A stretch of DNA of 64,000 nucleotides, from positions 22,747 to 86,746 of IMG/VR virus record IMGVR_UViG_3300021368_000004. One strand, written 5' to 3'. Shown here one piece after another: positions 35,870-43,824 of this stretch. This DNA comes from a virus. Position numbers and translations under genes: made by a program. The notes beneath the pieces were generated by a model. It did no database searches. It was given only the letters and a program-made list of their open reading frames with translations, and was not told where the DNA came from. Each line of letters opens with the position of its first letter. The stretch's first letter is position 1.

Positions 35870-36103
35870 CTAAAGTTTACTTTCAGCGCCTAGCCATGCA
35901 AAACATTTTGCGTCAATTGGTTCATATTTTAAACCTAATTGAGTTTCTGTTAATAGCTGTGCCATTTGAGCATTGATTGTTGCCCAACATTGTTCTTCTG
36001 TCATAAACTTCATTCTAGAATTTGCAATCTCACATGAAGTAAAACTATGTGGCTGTCCTATAAGGCACCACATTACGGCTGCCGTAAATATTCCAGAGCC
36101 CAT
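35870..36103 (-). CDS. Small exported or membrane protein
   Basis: 77 residues from the ATG at 36103 (AAGGAAAAT upstream). N-terminal hydrophobic segment (GIFTAAVMWCLIGQPHSF), then three further cysteines (SCEIANS, EQCWATI, AKCFAWL). Probably exported with disulfides. Confidence 0.55.
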   Translation of the reverse strand: MGSGIFTAAVMWCLIGQPHSFTSCEIANSRMKFMTEEQCWATINAQMAQLLTETQLGLKYEPIDAKCFAWLGAESKL

Positions 36104-36104
36104 A

Positions 36105-36371
36105 TTATTTTCCTTTATAAATTTTTTGTAGATGAGTTTCAAACTCTTCTACTTTTGCAAGTCTATTAGGCCACAGAATATATTCTTTCTGTGGATTCTT
36201 CTTAAGGTTATTTAATAATGGTACTATCGCATTATATAAGTCGTCTAATTGCTTTTGATTAGACTTAGCAGTCTCACCAATTGTGGCTGCCTTCTCTTGT
36301 TCTTTTTGTACTGCTTCAAGTTCGTTTTCATCAACTGCTGTGAAACCGAAATCAAATAAATCCTGGCTCAT
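36105..36371 (-). CDS. Small conserved helical phage protein
   Basis: 88 residues from the ATG at 36371 (GGAG 6 bases upstream). MSQDLFDFGFTAVDENELEA followed by a helix and the block KNPQKEYILWPNRLAKVEEF is conserved in marine T4-like phages. No known function; cytoplasmic. Confidence 0.65.
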   Translation of the reverse strand: MSQDLFDFGFTAVDENELEAVQKEQEKAATIGETAKSNQKQLDDLYNAIVPLLNNLKKNPQKEYILWPNRLAKVEEFETHLQKIYKGK

Positions 36372-37002
36372 TTCTATCTCCGTAAACAAATGGTGTCATT
36401 ACACCATCTTTAAAATGCGAGTACATATTACCTTCTTCTGTTGGTGGTCCAAAATTAAAACGCTGTGCCAACAATTGTCTTTGTCTTGTTCCCTCTTCCA
36501 CTGACGATGTAGTCCATGTCTTCCAGTCTTTATCGCCATATGGATATACTACTATTGTGGCTTCACCCTCTTCACTCAAACCACCATATGTACTATTCTC
36601 TATATCGTTCCGTGTCTTTTTCATCCATTTATAGAGAGACTTTAATCTTGTTGTGATTGCAATCTCATGAATAGGAGTAGGACATCTAAACTGAAAACCT
36701 AACTCGTAGACCGGTGTGTTATGTTCAAACTTGATATCTTTCATCAGTTCATACATATTTATCTTTAATTCAGGCAGTTTAACGCCTTGTTCTATGTCAT
36801 CTTGAAATGCCGTATAGACATAGCTATCTTTGTTTTTATACGGCGTTATAAATTGAATATAGTCCGCCGAAAAGTTACCTGATACTATTGTATCAAGTTT
36901 TTCGACAGACTCAGGAGAAAATTCTAAGGGCTCTTCCCTATTAATATTTACATCTTTTAAATAATCATAAAAGATACTAGCGTACTTCGGATTCTTTTTC
37001 AC
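36352..37002 (-). CDS. Hypothetical protein (216 residues)
   Basis: Mixed alpha/beta protein with IQFITPYKNKDSYVYTAFQD and PVYELGFQFRCPTPIHEIAI. No signal peptide and no recognised motif. It overlaps the small gene at 36977 by 26 bases and the next gene by 20 bases, in keeping with dense packing. Confidence 0.5.
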   Translation of the reverse strand: MKKNPKYASIFYDYLKDVNINREEPLEFSPESVEKLDTIVSGNFSADYIQFITPYKNKDSYVYTAFQDDIEQGVKLPELKINMYELMKDIKFEHNTPVYELGFQFRCPTPIHEIAITTRLKSLYKWMKKTRNDIENSTYGGLSEEGEATIVVYPYGDKDWKTWTTSSVEEGTRQRQLLAQRFNFGPPTEEGNMYSHFKDGVMTPFVYGDRNEPGFI

Positions 37003-37075
37003 GTTCTTTCTTTAGCTTCCATAACATCCATTCGTAGTATCGAATAGGTTCATCATCTTCAGTCGAGTGTGACAT
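36977..37075 (-). CDS. Micro-gene (32 residues), unknown
   Basis: Open frame MSHSTEDDEPIRYYEWMLWK then LKKEREKESEVR, preceded by GAGGG. It bridges the gene ending at 37059 and the one starting at 37002, overlapping both. Trp/Tyr-rich with a charged helix. Confidence 0.45.
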   Translation of the reverse strand: MSHSTEDDEPIRYYEWMLWKLKKEREKESEVR

Positions 37076-37388
37076 ATTCCCTCAAATTAATTAATTGCTC
37101 TCTTAGACTGTTATTTTGAATTTGCAATTTTCGTACTTGTTCTTCAAGTACTGCAATACGTCCACCATCACCAGCTTGAATAGTACCTAATTCTATACGA
37201 ATGTCTTGATCCATTGCAGCTGCTTCGGCAAAGCCTTCTAATGTTGCTGATTCAAGATCGTTCATCTGATATTCTAATGACATGATTTCAGTTTGAGCAT
37301 ATACAAGATCGTCTTGTACAGTTTCAATCTGATCAGCAGTATGACCATTCATTAATGCACCTATAATAAGTGCAATTATAGTTTCCAT
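37059..37388 (-). CDS. Small coiled-coil protein with N-terminal hydrophobic helix
   Basis: 109 residues. Starts METIIALIIGALMNGHTADQ (membrane anchor or signal), then heptad repeats to the end (AVLEEQVRKLQIQNNSLREQ). AGGAG ribosome-binding site. It lies directly after the glycine-zipper protein and may pair with it. Confidence 0.55.
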   Translation of the reverse strand: METIIALIIGALMNGHTADQIETVQDDLVYAQTEIMSLEYQMNDLESATLEGFAEAAAMDQDIRIELGTIQAGDGGRIAVLEEQVRKLQIQNNSLREQLINLREYVTLD

Positions 37389-37397
37389 TTTTTTCTC

Positions 37398-37877
37398 CTA
37401 CTTTTCAAATCTTAATACATATCGTTTGCCATCAACATAGAATCGAATTGTAGAATGACTATAAACATCTACTAACTGACTACTAACCGAAGTAACATCA
37501 TTACATACTAATTTCTTCTCATAACCAACAATAGTCTGAGTTTGCTTAGGTTGTGCACCCTTATCAGCGCCTACTAAGCCACCCATTATTGCACCAATAG
37601 CTGCACCTTTGTCATCGCCTGTTACAGCTTTGCCACCTGCGGCACCTAATAGCATACCTATCAAAGCTCCGCCTGATGCATTGCCTTGACGAGTTGTTGT
37701 ACCATAAATTGGTACATTCATATTTTCACAGACTCGTTGAGTAGTCGGTGTGTCTACACGCATAGTCTTTGTATGATCATAGACTCTTACGTCTTTTACC
37801 TCAGCAGCAGCGGCCGTCGCAATTCCCATTGCAAGGATCGCCCCACTCGCAGAGGCACTTAGGCTTCTTAGATTCAT
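37398..37877 (-). CDS. Exported glycine-zipper protein (17-kDa antigen type)
   Basis: 159 residues. Signal peptide MNLRSLSASASGAILAMGIA then AAAA. Residues about 70-105 (GGALIGMLLGAAGGKAVTGD, KGAAIGAIMGGLVGADKG) are a double glycine zipper, found in outer-membrane 17-kDa antigen and SlyB-type proteins. It would insert in the outer membrane of a Gram-negative host. The nearest GGAG lies 11 bases before the ATG; a second ATG in another frame is nearer to it. Confidence 0.7.
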   Translation of the reverse strand: MNLRSLSASASGAILAMGIATAAAAEVKDVRVYDHTKTMRVDTPTTQRVCENMNVPIYGTTTRQGNASGGALIGMLLGAAGGKAVTGDDKGAAIGAIMGGLVGADKGAQPKQTQTIVGYEKKLVCNDVTSVSSQLVDVYSHSTIRFYVDGKRYVLRFEK

Positions 37878-37883
37878 GTCTCA

Positions 37884-38006
37884 TTAATCTCCAATCCAAA
37901 TGTTAATAATAGCTAAATTTCCGTCAATACTATTTATTGACCACTCAAAGCCGCTACTTCTCAATAGCGACTTTAATTCTTCTAATCTACTAGCTTCGAC
38001 TATCAT
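37884..38006 (-). CDS. Micro-gene (40 residues), unknown
   Basis: MIVEASRLEELKSLLRSSGF followed by EWSINSIDGNLAIINIWIGD. The start overlaps the upstream TGA (ATGA), a sign of coupling. Helix-strand-strand pattern, no family. Confidence 0.55.
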   Translation of the reverse strand: MIVEASRLEELKSLLRSSGFEWSINSIDGNLAIINIWIGD

Positions 38007-38257
38007 ATCCGGCCTGCTGTATGCAAGATGGTATTCCACATTTTGCGTGCACCATCGTCGTCAGCAAATCCTTCATCACTAGCAAAATCCATGCTTGAAG
38101 ATCCGTAAACTACATTAGCAATGCCATACTTTTCGATTAGCTCAACGCCATCTACAATTGTATCAGCTCGTCTGCCAATTTCACCTTCAGGTGTACCAAT
38201 AGTAAAACTAATTCCACCTTCACTTGCACTTAAATAATTAATTCCTAAAGTAGCCAT
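38003..38257 (-). CDS. Hypothetical protein (84 residues)
   Basis: Starts MATLGINYLSASEGGISFTI with a GGAGTGAG ribosome-binding site; a GYG-containing core and an acidic FASDEGFADDDGARKMW. First gene after a TGTACA promoter. Function unknown. Confidence 0.6.
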   Translation of the reverse strand: MATLGINYLSASEGGISFTIGTPEGEIGRRADTIVDGVELIEKYGIANVVYGSSSMDFASDEGFADDDGARKMWNTILHTAGRI

Positions 38258-38286
38258 ATCTCACTCCATTCATTTTCTATAATACT

Positions 38287-38315
38287 AATATAATACTTTT
38301 CACATGGAATGTACA
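38287..38315 (-). promoter_or_regulatory. TGTACA-class promoter
   Basis: On the minus strand: TGTACA (38315-38310), 17 bases, TATATT (38292-38287), before the start at 38257. A GTGACA...GTAACAC dyad lies 35 bases upstream. Confidence 0.6.
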
Positions 38316-38349
38316 TAGTTATTTCACATTTTTTTAAAAAAAGTTAAAT

Positions 38350-38368
38350 GTGTTACTTTTTTGTCACA
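38350..38368. repeat. Imperfect dyad GTGTTAC...GTCACAG at gene end
   Basis: Straddles the stop codon of the ligase-like gene ending at 38353. A variant of the TGTNACA dyad family. Confidence 0.45.
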
Positions 38369-38736
38369 GCTGTCTGTCTTATATTATCTACTGCATCAGC
38401 TACGCGTGACGGATATTCTCCTAAAAAGGTTCCTGCTTTTAGATCATCTATTTTGATGTGATCCTTGTGGAAATGCTCTATTGTGTCCCAACTTTCAATC
38501 ATCTTCTTTGAAAGACGATCGAATACCCCATCCGACACCAGTGGATCATCTTCCACGTAATACGCGTAAGATGTCATAAGATACCACGGAACCATCATGT
38601 TCGGATTCCGGTCTGTCACTTCTAGCATTATTTTCTCTATCATCATTCGATCTTTTTCTTGTTGTCGTGGGGAGGTTGTGGACATTGCTTGACCAATCAT
38701 CACACGGATCATCACCTGCATGAGCTTGACGCTCAT
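38353..38736 (-). CDS. Small protein resembling the N-terminal (Ia) domain of NAD-dependent DNA ligase
   Basis: 127 residues at most. PWYLMTSYAYYVEDDPLVSD followed by GVFDRLSKKMIESWD resembles the YY..D.P.ISD.EYD.L pattern of the LigA Ia domain, which recognises NAD+. Adenylation and later domains are absent, so this is a domain relative, not a ligase. The start is uncertain: 38736 has no ribosome-binding site, 38685 (MSTTSPRQQ) neither, while an AAAGGACAG site precedes an ATG in another frame at 38749. Confidence 0.5.
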   Translation of the reverse strand: MSVKLMQVMIRVMIGQAMSTTSPRQQEKDRMMIEKIMLEVTDRNPNMMVPWYLMTSYAYYVEDDPLVSDGVFDRLSKKMIESWDTIEHFHKDHIKIDDLKAGTFLGEYPSRVADAVDNIRQTAVTKK

Positions 38737-38780
38737 CAGATAATACCATATGTCTGTCCTTTAATTGTTATCTCATATAA

Positions 38781-38788
38781 TATTTATA
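38781..38788 (-). promoter_or_regulatory. Late promoter (TATAAATA) for the ligase-domain gene
   Basis: Exact octamer on the minus strand in the gap after the gene that ends at 38789. Predicted transcript start is near 38775. Confidence 0.6.
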
Positions 38789-39388
38789 TTAATAGACCTT
38801 TATGTCGACATTTTTTCCTTTATTAAATTTTAAATTGTCGTGTTTGTCCATGTGTAATACTATCTGCACATCTGAAAATTCTTCAAACATTTTTTCCCAG
38901 ATTTTACGCCAATTATTTGTGAGACGAGTATTGTTATTATCGCCTCGGTCTGATTGTAAATAAAAGTCTGTGGCTGAAGATAAATCAAAGTTAAACATAG
39001 AATCGAATCCATATAGATGTGCAGTTTTAGGTTTAAACTTTGTAATGCCATAATGAGTTGCTACGTGTCCACAATTAAAATCTGTATATCCGGCAACATA
39101 CTTAGGTAGGTGTGTATAAAATTCTCTAATAATAGGTGCTTTTTTCATATAGAATGATTGGTGCTTTTGCATATATTGCTTTGGTCTCCAACCTAATACC
39201 CATGGCTGAGGCGGAATTACACCATCTTTATTGATTGCATTCATCATTTTAAAATCAACCATAACAGTTGCATATGCATCAGGTATTGGAAGATGTGGAA
39301 TATTACAAGTTAATTTTCTACCAGGCGAACCTTGCTTATAAAGTGTAGCTGATGGTCCATTACCAATCACATGAAGTATATCATTCAT
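38789..39388 (-). CDS. Glycan-cluster protein, possible sialyltransferase/DUF115-type
   Basis: 199 residues. The N-terminus ILHVIGNGPSATLYKQGSPG resembles the nucleotide-sugar loop of CST/DUF115-type glycosyltransferases (GNGPS). Later YGFDSMFNFDLSSATDFYLQ and LHMDKHDN fit the end of that fold. The call is tentative. It overlaps the upstream glycosyltransferase by 4 bases. Confidence 0.5.
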   Translation of the reverse strand: MNDILHVIGNGPSATLYKQGSPGRKLTCNIPHLPIPDAYATVMVDFKMMNAINKDGVIPPQPWVLGWRPKQYMQKHQSFYMKKAPIIREFYTHLPKYVAGYTDFNCGHVATHYGITKFKPKTAHLYGFDSMFNFDLSSATDFYLQSDRGDNNNTRLTNNWRKIWEKMFEEFSDVQIVLHMDKHDNLKFNKGKNVDIKVY

Positions 39389-39999
39389 TTCATCATCTCT
39401 CGTATTTTATCTTTGCCTTTTGCTCCAGTCCAGTGAATAATCTTTGGATTTGGTGGTGCTGTATTATCTAGAAGATCAAGTCTTAATGTATTATATATTC
39501 TAGGTAATTCATTAATATGCGTGAGCTCACGTAGAGGATCGCCGCCTAACATCCAATTTAAAACTTCTTGATCTCCAACTTCTTTGTGTTTCTTTTCCCA
39601 TATGATCCGAGCCCATTCACGTAAGACTGCTGGTCTTCCTGTATATGCAACTACACCTGAGTTAAACCATCTACCCCGCTCGGGCCTACGTGTGGACCAT
39701 GGTTGATCAACCGCAATAGTAATCTTACCTTCTTGTACATAATCAAATATGCCATTTAGATTACCACGAATCTCACAATCAGTATCAATCCAACATACTT
39801 TATCTGCCCATTGAGATGCTTCTAGCATAATCTGTGGTTTTTTAAACCAACCATCTAGCTCAGGATAACCTTGATCAAAGTCTACAATGTATAAATCATT
39901 TTCGTCGCCATGATACTTTTCAAAGTTTTCTATAATCCATGGTAACATCCATTTATTTTTCTCATCACAACCAGTTACAAATATATTAGATGATTTCAT
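39385..39999 (-). CDS. Glycosyltransferase (GT8-like, DxD)
   Basis: 204 residues from the ATG at 39999 (GGAG 8 bases upstream; a GTG nine bases earlier is possible). KVCWIDTDCEIRGNL holds the D-x-D donor site; RWFNSGVVAYTGRPAVL and KIIHWTGAKGKDKIREMM match the closing blocks of GT8-type enzymes. Donor sugar unknown. Part of an eight-gene glycan cluster. Confidence 0.75.
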   Translation of the reverse strand: MKSSNIFVTGCDEKNKWMLPWIIENFEKYHGDENDLYIVDFDQGYPELDGWFKKPQIMLEASQWADKVCWIDTDCEIRGNLNGIFDYVQEGKITIAVDQPWSTRRPERGRWFNSGVVAYTGRPAVLREWARIIWEKKHKEVGDQEVLNWMLGGDPLRELTHINELPRIYNTLRLDLLDNTAPPNPKIIHWTGAKGKDKIREMMK

Positions 40000-40630
40000 A
40001 TTCGTCACTCCAGTTATGTTTAGCTAAGCAACCTGCTTCTTTTTGTATTGTAGTAAATGAGTCTTTACATGTGACAGGCCATGGATGATATTCTTCTAAC
40101 CATGGAAACCAATGCTTATTTAAATATACATCAGTCGGTTTTGCATTCTTAATTCCGTTGATGAGTAAGTCAGCTCCTTGTTTATTCAAACGATAAGCAT
40201 GAGCACCAGGAAAATATGGTTTTGATATAAGAGGACCAATGCCTCCATATAGAGGCTGAACCCATTTTCCATACGATGGTTCACCAAGATTTACACAACC
40301 AAAATAAAAGAGTGGATCTGGAATAGGACCTAAAACATATGCATCATGCTCAAAGACTGTGACTTCTATATTTTCTTTTGATGCAATTTCCCAGCAACTA
40401 TAATGTGATAGGAAAGCTGCCATACAATTTTCTAATCGAGAATACTTTTCTACGAATCCCTCTTCAGGAATCCCACGTTCGACAAATGCTTTTTTGATAT
40501 CTGTATTTTCTGGTGTACATGCTGGAAAATGTTCTATTTCTAATCCATGTGCTTTACCAGATAATATGCAACGTTTAGCTGCTTCAACGGACTTCTCGTT
40601 GTCCATAATAGTAATTACATAATTTTTCAT
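39986..40630 (-). CDS. Glycosyltransferase family 25-like
   Basis: 214 residues. ENCMAAFLSHYSCWEIASKE and VTVFEHDAYVLGPIP are the family 25 (lipooligosaccharide galactosyltransferase-type) blocks; PGAHAYRLNKQGADLLINGI is the conserved third. It lacks the full EDD motif of the family (EHDA here), a change shared by its neighbour. Cytoplasmic. Confidence 0.75.
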   Translation of the reverse strand: MKNYVITIMDNEKSVEAAKRCILSGKAHGLEIEHFPACTPENTDIKKAFVERGIPEEGFVEKYSRLENCMAAFLSHYSCWEIASKENIEVTVFEHDAYVLGPIPDPLFYFGCVNLGEPSYGKWVQPLYGGIGPLISKPYFPGAHAYRLNKQGADLLINGIKNAKPTDVYLNKHWFPWLEEYHPWPVTCKDSFTTIQKEAGCLAKHNWSDEYEII

Positions 40631-41319
40631 GTTGTAGTGCTGGGTAAACCTTGTACTCTTGTATAGTGATGTTTAGTTACACCCATTCCTCTCACTAGTT
40701 GTTTACACATTATTGCGTCGTTTGGCCAAAGACCATATTTAAATACGGCTGACATGCATCTCTCTGCACCCTCTGGTGTTATTATATATGCTGAGTTTCC
40801 GGCTATGCCTTGTGGTATATTGAACTCATCGATAGATGGTACATTCTGTACAAAGTTAGGATCTAATTCGATTAGTCTCTTAAACTCTCGTGCTTTTCTT
40901 GTAGCTCCGAGTGGATCGTTTATACCAATAATCTGATAATCCCATTCTAAAATTACATCAATAGGAATCTGTTTAATAAAATATGCATCGTGTTCTAATA
41001 TAAGAAATGTTTCTTTTGTCTCAAAGCATTCTGCCCATAATCTAAAATGACTCATAGCACAAGCGATTCTTGCCTTAGGATCTCTACCAACATATGCGCG
41101 CTTTATCAGTCCAGTTGCGAAGTCACTAACTTGGCCTTCCCATGGATAATTCCATGTGATATCAAAATCTACCATTTCTGATTCTGCTGTCCACGGGGTA
41201 GAAGCTTCGAAGTTACCGATAGAAAACTCTTGCTCAGTATCTTTATAGCTTTTTAGTAAACGATTAAATCCTAATTCGGATGTCTCATTACCCGGTATTA
41301 CTATTACTTGGGCTCTCAT
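40627..41319 (-). CDS. Glycosyltransferase family 25-like
   Basis: 230 residues from the ATG at 41319 (AAGGAAAAA upstream). ACAMSHFRLWAECFETKETF and LILEHDAYFIKQIPID match the family; GNSAYIITPEGAERCMSAVF is the third block. It resembles the adjacent 214-residue protein, so the pair may have arisen by duplication. Confidence 0.75.
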   Translation of the reverse strand: MRAQVIVIPGNETSELGFNRLLKSYKDTEQEFSIGNFEASTPWTAESEMVDFDITWNYPWEGQVSDFATGLIKRAYVGRDPKARIACAMSHFRLWAECFETKETFLILEHDAYFIKQIPIDVILEWDYQIIGINDPLGATRKAREFKRLIELDPNFVQNVPSIDEFNIPQGIAGNSAYIITPEGAERCMSAVFKYGLWPNDAIMCKQLVRGMGVTKHHYTRVQGLPSTTT

Positions 41320-41894
41320 TTTTTCCTTGCAGCGTAGATAGTACAATTTACCCCATGGGTTGTGTTGTAAAACTCATCTACGAATTCTAATCCACCATGT
41401 TTTAATATGTCCATTACTTCTTTTCTGCTTTCAATTTTCAATGGATCACTTGGTCTGGATACATTAATTTTACGATCAGTAGACATTTCCAAAAATGCCC
41501 ATCCGCCTTGTTTTAGTTGATCTCCCCATGTCTTAATACATTTCCATGGGTCGTATGAATGATCAAAAGAATTAGAATATAGAATATCAAAATGATTTAC
41601 CCATTCTTTCTTTTGTTCATGAAAGTCATGTTGTACAGTCATATTGAATTGTGTAGCAGTTTCAGATATTTCTGTACCTATAATTTCTACGTTTTCACCA
41701 TAAATTTGTTGAAAATAATTTTGCTCAGATCCATTGCGTGTACCATGACATATAATTGCTTTAGGATATAAAACTCTTGAAGCAATTTTATCTAATGTAC
41801 TTTTTTGTACCCAAACACTTGCAAGCTTTACTTTGTTAGCTTTTGTTTGTTCATCTACATATTCGTCATAATTTTTATATTCATAAATTTTCAT
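41316..41894 (-). CDS. Class I SAM-dependent methyltransferase
   Basis: 192 residues. KAIICHGTRNGSEQNYF (motif I, with GTRNG), EIIGTEISETA (acidic end of strand 2) and HFDILYSNSFDHSYDPWKCI (post-strand 4), then GGWAFLEM match the small-molecule methyltransferase fold. Likely modifies a sugar or nucleotide sugar in this cluster. Confidence 0.7.
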   Translation of the reverse strand: MKIYEYKNYDEYVDEQTKANKVKLASVWVQKSTLDKIASRVLYPKAIICHGTRNGSEQNYFQQIYGENVEIIGTEISETATQFNMTVQHDFHEQKKEWVNHFDILYSNSFDHSYDPWKCIKTWGDQLKQGGWAFLEMSTDRKINVSRPSDPLKIESRKEVMDILKHGGLEFVDEFYNTTHGVNCTIYAARKK

Positions 41895-42502
41895 TTTACA
41901 TCATTGTATTCAACTGGAATACGTTCCTCTCTTTTAATTACTGTATAACCGACACTATGTGTATAGTGATCAATAATAGTCCATGATTGTTCTACCTCAG
42001 TGATATAATCAACAATTGTTCTTAATATACCTGAATTAGATCCATAATTTGCTGTATCGTGAAATACAATATATTTTTTTACAGATGGTGCATGAAGCCT
42101 TAATTCATTCATTAAATGATTAGGTACGTGTAAACTATCTATATGTAGTAAATCACAATTACTAACTGACCCTTTGTCTATACTAGATTTTACAACATAG
42201 TTATATACTATGCCTTGCTTCTTTGCATATTCTTCAAATAAATGTGCATAAGGTTCATAGTAATCTGGTTGTATATCATAACCAGTTAATTGATACGGAT
42301 TTGCTAACATCATAGCAGCGAGTGTACCGCCTTGACAAACACCTAGCTCTTTTACCATATTTACATCTTCATCTTGTATACAAGTTCTCAATGCTTCATG
42401 ATGTGCAATATATTCTCTGCCGTGTGCAAGTGCTTGTTTTTCAGAAATCTCTTTATAAAATTGTTCAAGGGTTTCACAATGTGTTAAGTCTGGTCTAATC
42501 AT
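41891..42502 (-). CDS. Class I methyltransferase / cephalosporin-hydroxylase-like (CmcI) protein
   Basis: 203 residues. VKELGVCQGGTLAAMMLANP is motif I; LTGYDIQPDYYEPYA motif II; SNCDLLHIDSLHVPNHLMNE motif III with an acidic metal-binding site (HIDS..H) as in CmcI-type methyltransferases. Predicted to methylate a sugar or small molecule. Confidence 0.7.
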   Translation of the reverse strand: MIRPDLTHCETLEQFYKEISEKQALAHGREYIAHHEALRTCIQDEDVNMVKELGVCQGGTLAAMMLANPYQLTGYDIQPDYYEPYAHLFEEYAKKQGIVYNYVVKSSIDKGSVSNCDLLHIDSLHVPNHLMNELRLHAPSVKKYIVFHDTANYGSNSGILRTIVDYITEVEQSWTIIDHYTHSVGYTVIKREERIPVEYNDVK

Positions 42503-42611
42503 CTTTCATTCTCTTCATAGCTTTACGAATTCCATACCAAAACCATATCTTCCAAAATATTTTAGCCCATGGATCTGTATACATTATATAATGCTGAATC
42601 TTTTTTATCAT
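42495..42611 (-). CDS. Micro-gene (38 residues), Trp-rich basic peptide
   Basis: MIKKIQHYIMYTDPWAKIFW followed by KIWFWYGIRKAMKRMKDD. The start overlaps the TAA of the glycosyltransferase upstream (TAATG) and the stop overlaps the methyltransferase start. Amphipathic, with a short Trp/Ile-rich membrane-prone segment. Confidence 0.5.
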   Translation of the reverse strand: MIKKIQHYIMYTDPWAKIFWKIWFWYGIRKAMKRMKDD

Positions 42612-43393
42612 TATATCATATTCATTAGGTCTTGTACATTCTCTCCGCGATTAGGTAATTTATCTTTGAGAAAGAAATGTACAAAATTGCATTCTTTAAT
42701 ATTCGTATTTGCTGTAAACAATCCATTCCATTTCCAGTCTAAATTGTTTACAAGCATTCGTTCTTTCTTTACCCAATAATTAAGTAAAGTCTGGTCTGTT
42801 GACCATTTCCATGGTCCCATGCCATCAACAAAAGCTTTAAACTCTGGTCGACGGATAAATTGTTCGGGTGTTTGACCTCGCAGATATTTACTAATAGATT
42901 TATTGATAACCATCATACCCATATTGTAAAAGTCTGCACCTAAATTATTCCAATCGAATAATTCAGATATTCTGTTATGTGCATATTGCATTCTACTATA
43001 GTTGTGAATCTTTGCCTGATATTCAGGCGTGATTGCCATAGTTCGTTCTATAACTCCAGCAAAATCACAATCAGTGCCACTAGCGCTAAAAACACATTCG
43101 TCACAATCAGGCCGTATAAAAATATCAGCGTCAATAATAGCAATTTGATCGTACGAATCGAGGTAAGCGAAAGCATTTTCTTTTTCATAGATTGGAAGGA
43201 ATCCACCATATTTTTCATATGACTCTCTACTCCTATTTGTTGTAAAAATATCCGGCGCAATGCATAGAATAGGCTCACGTTGAATTAGATAATGTGCGCC
43301 TATTCTATCTGCATATTCTTTCACACTTTGTGTACAGTGATCATATAAAGCTGATCGCTTGCCGGTGTACACTTGGTAAATCAATCTTTTCAT
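42611..43393 (-). CDS. Glycosyltransferase (GT8-like, DxD)
   Basis: 260 residues. YDQIAIIDADIFIRPDC carries D-x-D at the end of a hydrophobic strand; DFYNMGMMVINKSISKYLRG and NLDWKWNGL, then NFVHFFLKDKLPNRGENVQD, are the acceptor blocks. It heads the glycan cluster. Confidence 0.7.
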   Translation of the reverse strand: MKRLIYQVYTGKRSALYDHCTQSVKEYADRIGAHYLIQREPILCIAPDIFTTNRSRESYEKYGGFLPIYEKENAFAYLDSYDQIAIIDADIFIRPDCDECVFSASGTDCDFAGVIERTMAITPEYQAKIHNYSRMQYAHNRISELFDWNNLGADFYNMGMMVINKSISKYLRGQTPEQFIRRPEFKAFVDGMGPWKWSTDQTLLNYWVKKERMLVNNLDWKWNGLFTANTNIKECNFVHFFLKDKLPNRGENVQDLMNMI

Positions 43394-43407
43394 AATAATA
43401 CTTATCT

Positions 43408-43824
43408 TTATTTTTTATCGGTTGGCTTATCTTTCTTGGCGTAAGCTTGTGCACCAAAGAATGCCGCTACTAAACCGGCAATTGCCACAAAATATGTGGG
43501 TGCGATGTTACTAATAAGCTGGGCCGCTGTTTCTTGACCTAAGAATGATGTAACAAGGATTACTACTGGATATAGTAGCATTCCCCAAAGAGCAAACCAT
43601 GCCATGGCACGTATCTGATCTTCTTTTGCATCTTCATTCTCAAATCTTACTTTTTCTTGTTCGAGCCTCATCATCTCTTCAGCTTGCTTCATCTCTTCAT
43701 CAGTAATTACGCCATCACCATCTGTATCAAATTGTGCGTAAATTGAATCGGATTGAAGTACCTTTTCTTTTTTATTTGGCTTCACCTTTTGCTCGACGCC
43801 GAACTTGTTCTTTTTCGTCGCCAT
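43408..43824 (-). CDS. EF-hand membrane protein with two transmembrane helices
   Basis: 138 residues. DTDGDGVITDEEM at about residues 33-45 is a canonical calcium-binding EF-hand loop. Residues 72-95 and 103-125 are membrane helices (ALWGMLLYPVVILVTSF, FVAIAGLVAAFFGAQAYA). Soluble charged N-terminus and lysine-rich C-terminus. The topology would suit a holin or a calcium-sensing membrane protein; both are inferences. GGAG ribosome-binding site. Confidence 0.65.
   Translation of the reverse strand: MATKKNKFGVEQKVKPNKKEKVLQSDSIYAQFDTDGDGVITDEEMKQAEEMMRLEQEKVRFENEDAKEDQIRAMAWFALWGMLLYPVVILVTSFLGQETAAQLISNIAPTYFVAIAGLVAAFFGAQAYAKKDKPTDKK

Noticed and set aside
39385-43393. DNA-glucosylating enzymes (T4 alpha/beta-GT type)
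   Set aside because: The motifs point to GT8 and GT25-type enzymes with DxD or EHD sites, not to the T4 DNA glucosyltransferase fold.
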